DNA of 64,000 bases. Origin: Irpex lacteus (lineage: Eukaryota > Basidiomycota > Agaricomycetes > Polyporales > Irpicaceae). Within the stretch, counting starts at the first letter, position 1, and each line of letters starts with the position of its first letter. Below, piece by piece: positions 9,921-20,126 of this stretch. The stretch is from NCBI GenBank assembly GCA_001986395.2, contig MQVO02000045.1:62001-126000 (forward strand), written 5' to 3'. The position numbers were made by a program, and so were the translations under genes. Below the pieces are notes generated by a model that saw only the letters and a list, made by a program, of their open reading frames with translations, was not told where the DNA came from and ran no database searches.

Positions 9921-11684
9921 TTACTCTGCATGCATCACGCGTACCGCATTAACATACGGACTGAACGCCTTCTTCACTTCCTTCTCGTTTACACCAGGAT
10001 AACCCTCAATGACAAACTCCTCTAACATTCGCCCTCCAGACACGCCCTTCCTAACCATCAACAGTCCTACCAGTCCTTGGAGGAATTTTTCATGACTTGA
10101 CAGATAATACGGATAGGTAAACTTGTCCCACGTATCTATAAAGAGCACAGATAGCTTTGGAAGGATCAGCCGCTCTCGTATCACGGGCTCAGCGAGAGTT
10201 ACACTGGTTGTCTCCTCTTCATAGAAGTCGCGGTGATGTAACACCTGGAGGATGCAGTGATTGGCAAAGTCGCCCACACCGAGCTCGCGTAGGTCCGGAG
10301 TATCGAGAAGCAGGGTTATCAGCGTATCTTCCTCTGAGTATGTGTTTGTGTCTCCTTCGGAAGGCGGATCAAGGTACAAGCTCTCGGTGGCCTCTGTTGG
10401 AATAGCATTAAGCAGATAGAGCGCAGGAAGATGTCTGTGGCCGTGGCGGTCCAGCTCCAAGGTGATCAACGGCTCTGACAAGGCGTGCAGTGCTTTGCCG
10501 TCCTGGTCCACGATGGCGCGTTGAAGTAGGTCGAGCGGATGGTACGTAGGCCAGCATTCAAGCTTCAAGTTGAGTGTGACTGAGTCATCTTTCAGCTTCC
10601 CGTACAGGGCTACCGAGCGTACAGAGGACGAGCCGGGTGCTTCGTGTACTGTGAACGGATCGCCTAGATGAGACCGTATAGCACCCAGCAAGCCAATGAC
10701 GTCGGTATTAGTGCGATAAGTGCAAGTGAATGACATCTGGGCATCCACCGGGAAGGACAGTTGGGTCATCAGCTCGAGGCATGACGCAGCTGTGTCAAGT
10801 AAACGTAGTCTTCGAAGGTTCGGGAGGACGACGAAAGGAGACTCAGGCTCCAGACTGTGTGGAAATGAGAGCGCAAGCTGCAGATCGAGTGTCTCTAGGG
10901 CAGGGAGTTGGCCAAGTATCTCGAGTACATCGTCGATGACGAAATCACGATGGCGATTTTTCTCGTCGCTGTGGAGTGTAAGATGCCTTAAGGTGGGTTT
11001 GACAAGGCTCTCATTCCACCATACGGTATCCAGGTGTAGCTCCAGTTTTTCAAGAAACGGCATGTCGTTTGTTAGGAGCCGATAGGGCAGCTCTGACCTC
11101 GTCGCACCACATTCGACTCTGGGTGTCCCACGAACAATGAGTTCCTTCATGAGCGGTGCTGCCCAAGGTCTATCCTGCAACACATCGGGGTAAGCCGTGA
11201 ACACGAGGTCCAAGATGGTCACCCGCGAGAGTTGGTCCAGCAGAAGCGACAGCGGCTCCTCGATTTTAGGTGGCACTACACAAGACTCCGGTTGCCTGTA
11301 CCTAATGGTAAGTGGTACTTGCTGAGACCTGTCGATCATCATGCTGACACAGTTTGAGCTAGTTACCCAGACAATGGTCCACAGCTCAGGAGCTCCGAGC
11401 ATGACTTCTCGCCAGCGATGGCATACATGTGCCGCTCTCAGCCAGCCGTATCGTCGTGGGGGTGCGGGTGCGAAACGACGCAGAACGATGACGATCGAAG
11501 GATCATTGTGAGATTCGATAAAATGGCCGAAGATCTTGATGAGTAGCTCAGGAGGAAGGCAGACGGGGGCTAGGAGTCCATTCAGTTCGCGACGTGCTTC
11601 GATGATACCTCGAGAGTACTCGGCAATGCGATCTTCTAGTTCAAGTCGTCTCTGTTCGATTGTGTTCATGATGGAGCTGAACAT
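9921..11684 (-). CDS. F-box protein with leucine-rich C-terminal region (family A, copy 3)
   Basis: Intact, intronless 587-residue paralogue of the genes at 1395 and 3592 and the best reference for that family. It starts MFSSIMNTIEQRRLE, has the F-box core VCLPPELLIKIF (about residues 42-53) and RYGWLRAAHVCHRWREVML (about 86-104), then a long leucine-rich region with conserved blocks such as PALETLDLQLAL and LPNLRRLRLLDTA. It ends in a short tail (FSPYVNAVRVMHAE). The predicted role is an SCF substrate receptor with unknown target. It is inverted relative to copies 1 and 2 and separated from them by the FAD oxidoreductase and the 6PGDH relic, so the family has moved or inverted locally. Confidence 0.88.
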   Translation of the reverse strand: MFSSIMNTIEQRRLELEDRIAEYSRGIIEARRELNGLLAPVCLPPELLIKIFGHFIESHNDPSIVIVLRRFAPAPPRRYGWLRAAHVCHRWREVMLGAPELWTIVWVTSSNCVSMMIDRSQQVPLTIRYRQPESCVVPPKIEEPLSLLLDQLSRVTILDLVFTAYPDVLQDRPWAAPLMKELIVRGTPRVECGATRSELPYRLLTNDMPFLEKLELHLDTVWWNESLVKPTLRHLTLHSDEKNRHRDFVIDDVLEILGQLPALETLDLQLALSFPHSLEPESPFVVLPNLRRLRLLDTAASCLELMTQLSFPVDAQMSFTCTYRTNTDVIGLLGAIRSHLGDPFTVHEAPGSSSVRSVALYGKLKDDSVTLNLKLECWPTYHPLDLLQRAIVDQDGKALHALSEPLITLELDRHGHRHLPALYLLNAIPTEATESLYLDPPSEGDTNTYSEEDTLITLLLDTPDLRELGVGDFANHCILQVLHHRDFYEEETTSVTLAEPVIRERLILPKLSVLFIDTWDKFTYPYYLSSHEKFLQGLVGLLMVRKGVSGGRMLEEFVIEGYPGVNEKEVKKAFSPYVNAVRVMHAE

Positions 11685-12313
11685 GAAGAAAATCTAGCAT
11701 GATGAACCAGACTTAATACGGTGCAACGTACATGGATGGGTGGTAGTAGGCAGACAGCCTGTGGGGGATCGATTACTAGTATTGGTGTTTCTGTGTTGGT
11801 TATTGTGACTAGTATCTATCACTTCAAGCTTTCTATCTTCCGATACAAATGAGCATCGATTATCTACAGGAAGTAAAAGCAAGCATGAACGTACGAGACG
11901 TCGGAGTTACTTACGCGCAATCTTGCTTTGTGCTTCAAGTTTGGGACCGCAGATACAATGCAGTACAACCTTTGATTATAGTTTCCAGTCGGTTTATCTC
12001 GTTGATTGTCGTGTACTTGTACGGTAGCTCAAGAGGATTGCTGATCGTGGAAGTACTAGGTCAAGGTCAAGGTCAAATTCGAACGAGCGCGATCAGATTC
12101 ATCCAATCGCGAAGGCGTGAGAGAACTCGAAGATGCAATGGTACCGAGTCGGGATTCAACAATATCTTGAAGCCATGTATGGTTACACCTGTCTTTATTA
12201 CACTACTAGTATTAAATACAGATACAAATACGACAAACCATATCCCCAAATTAATATAGCACACTAAGCCGTTGATAAATACCTGCTCTGAAGCGTATTA
12301 CGACCTCTAAGCA
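11685..12313. other. Intergenic gap, upstream of F-box copy 3
   Basis: No gene recognised. One short tandem repetition, AAGGTC-type hexamers at about 12058-12075 (AGGTCA three times), is visible and has no assigned role. Confidence 0.4.
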
Positions 12314-14622
12314 TCATACGATACTATGTTCCATCTTCTCCGACTCGACTGCAATGGCGGACTCCCCTGGTTCAGTCCCAGAGACCGCGCTTCCACTTCG
12401 TGTTAGGATCTCGTCACGCTTCATATACGTATGATAAGCATTACTAAATTCTCAACACGGCGGGTATCATAACTCACCCAAGAAGTCAAGTCTGAGTCAA
12501 CAATTATCGTGTCCTTGGATATCTGGACGACCGTCTGGCATAGCATGTCAGCATGGGGCAAAAAGGATCCTCGTCTGTTGGCTAGCAAATTCACCAGAAC
12601 GTACCGGTCTGTCATGTGTACCAGTGCCCGCCGCGGCTGCAGACCAGCGTGACAGCTCGACCGAGGTTGCAGCCTCGGATATACGTTGCCGAGCATTCAG
12701 CCTGTGATAATCGAACGTATGATGACCATTGCTCGTACTATGTGAGAAGACGGATCTGGCATACCATGCTAGCATCGAGTTGCCATATACTAAGTCGGAC
12801 GTGATTAGGATCAGCAGTGTAACAAGCAGATAAACGGAATACGTACTCTTGACGATGACTTCAGAGAAACCAAGGAAGATTATATTGTCTCGTGTAACGT
12901 TGAACTAGTATGCCAAAGCATCAGTTCGCGCCAATGGGCTTTCTATGCTTGTCTCGTACCGCGATTAAAATACCCGTAGTCGTCAAACTAATCAACAGGA
13001 AGAGTGCAACGCTGTCAGAGTGAAAGAAGTTTGATGCTCTGGTGCGGGTACGTACAAAGCTATAGCTCCAGTGTTGATTGCATACTTGATCAACTTTGTT
13101 ACCATGAATTTGGAGCTCCTAGATGAATGGTACGATTGATGGTCATCAAATGAGCTGAATGGTGAGGAAAACTATGAATGGTCTTCCAAAGACGTACCTC
13201 GAGGACATATGGAAGCTTCCTTTGTACAAATAAAATGCCATTACCGAGGTTATTGACAAGTCGGTGAGGGCGACGACCGCCACGGATAAGTTAATTTGTA
13301 ACTAGAAACGCACAACACGAGGTTAGATTAGAGGGCAAGTCTAATACGTTCAAATATTTGATTATTGCTTACGTGTGCCCCGTTCTTATCCAACAAGTCA
13401 GGGAATGTAGCGAATTTGCATCTGTGTGCCTCGCCATACGTCAGCCGTACACTCTGGGATTTTACAAGGACGAACGTACATGGTTCCTCCTGACGCTACA
13501 CACACATGAGTTGATCAGCGACGGTCATCGAGCGAGCTTTGAGCGTACCTAATGCAAGGCCTACAACGATGCATCATCTCATTAGGGTAATCACACCCTC
13601 TTCTCGATGAATGGACGTACCATTTCTGAACAATAATAGTACAGTCTAGAGTATTATCAGATCAGTACCTTTCTTCTTATCAATCAAAGAAGAAGTAACT
13701 CACTAAGGCCCCAGATACGATCGCTTGGTTTCCCACTAGATGATTATCAGTATTCATGTCTAACACGAGCTACGAATGGGGCTCACGGCGCCATATCCTC
13801 CATATGTAGAACCTACAAACCACCTGTTTAGTGCGTGGTACGCGGTTCATGGGCTCGGACAGAACTCACCCCTGTATCTGAATACTAATCAGAGCCTGTT
13901 GATGCAACGCAATATGTTAGCAGCTATCGAATTGAACAGAAGAACTGATGATGGATTACTTACACCGAGGATCAACGTCGCCTGCGAGAGCATATGCATA
14001 GTTCAGTGAGCTCCATTGTACATCACCGGTCACCGATCAAAATAGAACCTGAAGTTATGACACTCACTCCAATACTCCTGGCCATGAGAAAAACATAGAC
14101 GTCAGCGCCTGCTTGATCATTCAATCTCGGGCGTACGGGAAAGAGGGGGGAATGAAAGTCGAGCGAAGTCGGAGGAGACCTTTATGAACAAAGGTGCTCA
14201 CCATATAATCTTCGTGGCATGCTCTGGGTCTCTGAGGCTTAGGACAAAGTACGTATGTACGATGTGGATGCAGAAGGCGACATGCAGACTTTCCAAGACC
14301 CTGCAGAGGCACGATCGAATTCAGGGAGGTGTCAGGCACGTCGTAACACGTCCATTTCAGGGCCGGGAGACCAACGCCGAAGGAGTACGCACCATACAAT
14401 GGCTACTAGGGTCCTCACGCCCCAATGGTCTTTGGGATACGTGCTCCAGTAGTAAAAGGCTTGTGCACTAAGTACACCATAAAGTCTGCCAAAGTTGAGT
14501 GTTTGATATGGTTGAGTATAATCTTGTAGTCACGTATATGGAGAGGATACTCACATAAATCCAATACAAAGCACAACCAAAAACCCATCGAGTAGTTTGA
14601 CTGGATCGACTGTCGTTGACAT
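12314..14622 (-). CDS. Seven-helix membrane protein, DUF6534-like, many short exons
   Basis: Reconstructed from splice signals, because no single frame is long. It starts MSTTVDPVKLLDGFLVVLC at 14622. Further pieces in order are YGVLSAQAFYYWSTYPKDHW, LVAIVWVLESLHVAFCIHIV (across an intron), TYFVLSLRDPEHATKIIW, SIGATLILG, FYIWRIW, VGNQAIVSGAL, INLSVAVVALTDLSITSV, SSKFMVTKLIKYAINTGAIA, LTTTGILIA, FNVTRDNIIFLGFSEVIVKS and IYGNSMLAWYARSVF. This order of blocks matches the Agaricomycete DUF6534 integral membrane family, of unknown function. Every joint uses GT-AG with a usable branch site. The last two exons (VVQISKDTIIVDSDLTSW, then RDEILTRSGSAVSGTEPGE, ending at 12314) are tentative; without the splice near 12610 the frame stops at 12548. 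The central part near 13350-13680 is the least certain. Confidence 0.7.
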
Positions 14623-15329
14623 TCCCACACAGATTCAACCGTCGTCCCGCAAATCCTCTATGCGCTCAGCCAACAGCGTCTCAGAGTGACAGAAGTTCAA
14701 AAGAGGGGAAAGAATCGGTCCATCTCTTCCTGTGGACGCTGCATCGTTACTTATATCAATATTGCCCCATCTTCCGGGCGGATAGCCCTAGCGCACAGGG
14801 TTTCAGTTACGCGCCAGAGAAGATAAGTAGATTGTAGCTAATGAAGTGGCAACGGAAAGCTAGAAAGTGTGAGAAGTGATCGTGATGAGTTGAGATCAAC
14901 CCTGACAATTGCAATGCACCCTGCACAATTGTCGGAAATCTGGAACGCGCATCCCGATACCGGTGTCTCGGATACCATCTGGACCGGCCTCCGGATGGCT
15001 CGGGAGACGTGGTGATGCCGAGCTCAGGATGCGGGATGCAACGTGATGCGGAGATAAGATATATGGATGGTGCAAGGACATCCCGCGGCATCTCGACACT
15101 GTACCTGACATCTAGACGCTCTCCGATCATTGTATCTACTATAGTGACGTCTTCTGATCATTCAATTATCATCTTGATGTTTCCGATTATCAGGCGCAAC
15201 CTCGGGGTTCCTCGGGGTTACCGTGCGAGATCAGTCCTTCTTTGACTTCCCATGTTCAACTTCAACAACTTCAATCTCGCTATAAAACCCTTCGACTCCC
15301 TGCCTTCTGCATATCCCTCAGACTCTACC
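14623..15329. other. 5' flank of transposon: repeats and inverted words
   Basis: Non-coding. It contains an inverted pair GACAATTG (14904-14911) and CAATTGTC (14926-14933). From about 14950 to 15110 it is dense in GATGC, GGATGC and CATCCCG words, several of which recur in the 3' flank. This is probably transposon subterminal sequence plus the promoter of the transposase gene. Confidence 0.5.
15281..15287 (+). promoter_or_regulatory. TATA box of transposase gene
   Basis: TATAAAA lies 49 bases before the ATG at 15330. It also argues that the in-frame ATG at 15252, which lies before the TATA box, is not the start. Confidence 0.6.
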
Positions 15330-18300
15330 ATGTCTTCTGCGTCCAGTAATCTCAGAAAGGGCCGCTACCAGTCGTCCAAGAGGACGAAATGTAACATCTG
15401 CAAGACCTGGGTCGGTAACCGCGGCTTTGCCAAACACTGGTCGGCCTGCGACAAAGCCAAGGCCGCCGACGAAGCTTGGGATGCTCTACAAGCAGAGCAG
15501 AGCTCTGAGGAGGAGACAAGGAGCAGTCCCTCACGTCGTAAGTCCCTCTCTCCTTTAATCTACGTACAATTGGTTAATGTTAGTTGTAGCGCGCAAGCGA
15601 CCACGCCGTGGTACGAGAAACAGTGCAGATCTGCACCTGTCCACTGAGGACGCTCACGCCGGTACGTTTTATCGTATAATTAATATTCGTTCTGTCAGTT
15701 TATTAACAAATCTCGTGTCCCTCTCTAGCCACTATCGTTCAAGACGAGGAACACCTGTCCCCTGTGCTCAACTCCCCTTCGCCTGATCCCTCCATGCCTG
15801 AAGGTACGTGCCCACTCGTTTAGCTGTGTTATAATACCTGAATACTTACACAATCATTTACAGATGGCCCTCAGGTCGCGTCCTCCACCACCCAAGATCA
15901 GGCACCCTCTGAGTTGCCCCCCTATGAACCCCTCCCACCTGCGCCTGCCTCTGGATCCCACCTCCCTCAGCCTCCCTTAGACGTTAACCCGCCCCCACAT
16001 CCACCCACAACGGACTCCACAGCTCAGGCTGAAGTAACTCCCAACGTCGACGACATCAGGGTCGAATATCACCCCGGGGCAGGAATGAAGCCGTCGACGA
16101 TCGTGTACCCGTTCGATCAGTACCGCCAGGTTCGCCCAGAGGTCGACTTCGCCTCTACTCTCGATGAGCCGTGGCGGCCTTTCCAAACTCGTGGCGACTT
16201 CGAGTTTGCTGAGATCGTCCATGAGTCTCGCATGAGCCACGCGGCTACGGAGCGATTGCTGAAGCTTATCCGCGGAGTGCAGACTGGCGAGGTGGAGTTA
16301 ACTTTTAATTCACAGAGCGACGTCCGCCGAGCTTGGGAGAAAGCTTCTGATTTCTACCCAATGGTATGTGCATAACTTAGACGTTCGTTTGTATTACATA
16401 GACTGTTCAGAAGCAATAATACCATGTTTTAGTTCTCAAAATCCACCGTGTCTGCTGTGTACAAGAAGACAAGGCCCGAGTATGACTTCCATCACCGCCC
16501 AATGTGGGACTGGGTCGTACAACAAATCGAAGATCCTAAGTTAGCTCCGTTCTTCCATTGGGATGCTCAGAAACTCTGGATATACGATGGCCATCGCTGG
16601 GTGAGGTTCTGGGAAGAGCCGTGGACCGCGGAGATGTTCTGGGATGTACAGGTAAATATTGCGCTATCTCAACGATGTTACGGTGGCTGAACCATACTGT
16701 GTGATTAGTCTGATATAGTTACAAGCGACGACGAAGGAAAACCTGTCGGTCTCATCGTCTGGGCCGACAAGAGCAAGCTGTCGACGTTCGGGACCCAGAA
16801 AGGCCACCCGATTGTCGTACGCCTATCGAACCTCGATGCAACAATTCGAAATGGCGGTGGGGTGGGGGCAGGTCGCGTTGTGGGCATGGTTCCAGTGGTA
16901 TGCCTATTATGTTCATATATATACTTGATACTCATCATCGTTTCGATAGATTCATGAACCAGCGGGCGAGAAATACAAAAAGAATTACATAGATTGGAAG
17001 AACGCCATATACCACGAGACTTTCCGCATATTACTAGAGCAAATCTATGGCCACTCTCGCACTGGGTATCGCTTGAAATGCGGTGACAACAAGGAACGCA
17101 CGGTATATCCTTTCGTGCATATTATTACCGCAGATTATGAAGAGCAGTAAGTTTAATAACAAGATGATGCTATATAATTATACTCATTACATGTATTCAG
17201 ATGTTTCCTCGCTCTAACCCGCGGCCTCCACGGACTTGCGCCTTGTCCGATCTGCCTAATACCTGAAGGCGAACTCTCAAATCTATCTGCGACCTATGCA
17301 GAACGTGAAGAGGGACACGCGCAGGCGTTAGTGGAAAAGGTGGAAGGGAAGGGGATCAAGGATAAGAAGCTTAAGCACTTCGGTTTGCGAGCAGTGAAGG
17401 TCCGTTATACTATAGCTTTGGCTTTATTTTCACGCCTACTAATTGTCAAGCTTGTTATCACAGAATTCCTTTTGGGATGTGATGCGTACGAACATCTATA
17501 AGGCGTTATCGTTTGATCGCCTTCACGCGTACCACCTCGGCATCTTCCTTCATGTCTTGAAGATAATGAAGTTAATCGTCGAGAAGCTGAGTCGCAAAGC
17601 TCAGACACTCATCGACGACTGGTCAGTTAATCTTCAGCCTTGTGTGTACGTCTCTAAACCTCCTTCGTCAGCCTCAATTCGGTTCCCTCTTGGCCTAACT
17701 TGACCCGTTTCAGTGGGCTCGCGGACACGGACTTCAACGATGGAGGCAAGTGGGCTGATCTATCGAAGGTATAGTCTTTGATAAATACATTACATTAAGA
17801 CTCACGCATAACATCCCGTTCTAGATTATCATCCAGTGCAGCTACAGCGTCTTCCCCGTCGATTCGTACGGTTTCAAGCTACTCAAGGTGTTACGAAAGT
17901 ACATCGAATGCGACACTTACGTCGCGCTGTCTGTACAGACCGAAGACACGCTCACAGACTACGATACAACCATTCAGGAGTTTGGAAAGCGTCTTCAAGT
18001 GAGTCAAAACTGTTTACATGTCGATGAACCTTCTCTCAAGTGGTTATAATCCCTCTAGACGTATAGCGAAACGTGTGAGGATGAAGAAATCGACGAGAAG
18101 TTCACAAAGGATTGGGACGGTATTATCAAGGTGCATACGCACCTGCATGCCTCACGGGACATACGGCTGAAGGGCGTCATCGCAAATATGGACACCAAGG
18201 CCTCGGAGAAGCTCCACGGACCCCTGCGCAAGGCCTATCAGATGCAGACGAATTTCAAGAACATCGAAGGGCAGGTGAGTTCATACAATCTTGGTCTTAT

Positions 18301-19218
18301 GTGTCAGTAACCTGATCAGTATTATTTAATTACCATCGACAGCTCGCACATCTGGAAGACCTCTCCATGGTAATCTGCGATATCCGAGCGAACATTGAGG
18401 CCCGCGATGAATGGGTCAACTCACAAAAGGACGACGAAAAGGGGAAGAAGAAAAACAAGGAAGTCACGACCCAATTCAACCACGTTTACCTCGGATCTCT
18501 TGGCAACACCCTCAGTATCCTGGCCCCTCGAACGAACCCACGAATCAGATCCAGCTTTCCACGGCTTCAGAACCAAGCTCACAACGTGCATCCGCGATTT
18601 GGTCTCCCGAGAAGACGAAGACGATCGGCTTGCGACATCTGAGCGTATAGCGAGCAGGGACGTCAATATCGGAATAGTAGACGAGGTGAGTATTTATTCA
18701 AGCTGTTTAACTCGAGAACTCATCACTCAAATTTCCCTCAGATAACGGAGTATCGTCTGCTACGAGTGAACTACGAATCCAAGGTAACCTGGCGCGAGGA
18801 GTCTGACCTCCTTCGTTGCTCGCCAGAGTTTCACAAGAAACCACGCTATGACTGTGTCATCGTTGAACAAGCCTCTCGGCTTATCTTTTGCCAGCTCGTA
18901 TACGTCTTCACCTTCAAGTTCGGAGGTGCTGTCAGTGGTCTGGCGTTGGTCCAGCCGTTGGACGCGACTCCTAATCTCAGCGGTGCCAAACGACGGATTG
19001 ACCGTGAACTGGGGCTCTGTCGAGTCAAGGAGAAGCCCCGCAAGGACTCTATCATCGTTCCGCTGCGCGCTATCAAGAGAGGGGCATTGCTGCTCTCAGA
19101 CGCGAGTCATGAGCATGAACGGCTGGTGGTTGACACATTGGACGAGGATATGTTTTTCCGCTGTATTGATCTGTTCCCTAATCGCGATATGGCTGCGCAA
19201 GTACGGATGAGGCTTTGA
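15330..19218 (+). CDS. Plavaka-type transposase, multi-exon
   Basis: Transposase of about 1,000 residues with an RNase H-like core (Pfam Plavaka type, related to CACTA elements). It starts MSSASSNLRKGRYQSSKRTK, running into a C2HC-type zinc finger (C-x2-C, then H and C in KHWSAC). An acidic and Pro-rich linker follows. Family-typical blocks are EYHPGAGMKPS, RGDFEFAEIVHES, WDWVVQQIEDPKLAPFFHWD, EEPWTAEMFWDVQ, GLIVWADKSKLSTFG, TADYEEQCFLALTRGL, ACPICL-like APCPICL, FDRLHAYHLGIF, GLADTDFNDGGKWADLSK, FNHVYLGS, and C-terminal VTWREESDLLRCSPEFHKK and PRYDCVIVEQASRLIF. The Asp in WADKSKLS is a likely catalytic residue by family pattern. At least a dozen short introns are needed. One frame change occurs at four C (18524-18527): reading three C gives ILALERTHESDPAF and continues the family sequence. 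The stop is at 19216-19218. Confidence 0.82.
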
Positions 19219-20126
19219 ATAATAGTATACGTACTATGTAACTACAACAATGCAATTGCTATCGACGACTCGAATAACTGTGTTCGATGAGGGTGTGATC
19301 TAAGAAGATGATGAGTTCTGTTATCTAATCTATAGCGCTCAGCTCATGCTTACCTCTGCCTACCATCAGACATAATGTGCACGGTGAGTTAACCATAGGT
19401 AACTAGTGTTACTTAACGATTACTGACTCTTACTCTTGCACACAGGATGTTTAATGCTTGATAATGTGGTACGTGAACCTACCGTTGTTAGCTTTTGCCA
19501 CATCGCTAATTTTACAGAATTCTCTTAGTGCTCTAATGAGTATCGATGATCCCGGCTTCAGAATCATCTGGGTGATGCTTCCTCATCGTGAGGAAGCTCC
19601 CGTTGCGTTTCCGGGCCACCCACACGGGCTATCCTCTCGGTAATTTGGCAGTGAGCATGGTCCGGTATGTACCCATGATGCTCATGAACCATTGCTATCG
19701 CTGACATCGACGCACTAATGTCGGGTTAGAACCAAGAATTCTACTGTACCCAACACGTTTTATATGGCACAGGCCGGCAAAGTATCTACTGAATTGGCCA
19801 CAGGACCTGAGATCGTCGACCCCAGGGTTCTACCGTACTCAACACTTTTAATATGGCCGGCGAAGTACTGACATGCCTCCTGTACCATTGATACATCGTC
19901 GACATCGCCGTTATTAATGTGCGTTATGAGCCCGATATTCTACCGTACCCACAACGTTCATGTTGTCGGCGAAGTCTTATCTGGTACGTCCTCATTGGTT
20001 TGCTCTTCTCAGCCACTTCTGCTTACTAGAGGAAACAGTCTTACAAGCAGAGAATTGTCAAGTCCGTAGTTGTATAAAAGTGTTTGGTACGTTGACATAC
20101 TACAGCAGACCTCACTCCCACTTACG
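19219..20126. repeat. Inter-gene region of transposon with three diverged direct repeats
   Basis: Between the two transposon genes, three related copies share TTCTACYGTACYCAAC followed by ATATGGC/TGTTGTC and GGCGAAGTA-like sequence. They begin at about 19739, 19829 and 19938. Copies 1 and 3 extend upstream with ACCATTG...CGACATCG...TAATGT, giving a unit of about 90-100 bases. A perfect hairpin with a 9-base stem and 3-base loop (GCTTCCTCA-TCG-TGAGGAAGC) sits at 19577-19597. These could be binding sites controlling the companion gene. Confidence 0.55.
20073..20080 (+). promoter_or_regulatory. TATA box of companion gene
   Basis: TATAAAAG lies 54 bases before the ATG at 20127, the same arrangement as at the transposase gene. 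It supports 20127 as the start over upstream in-frame codons. Confidence 0.6.
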
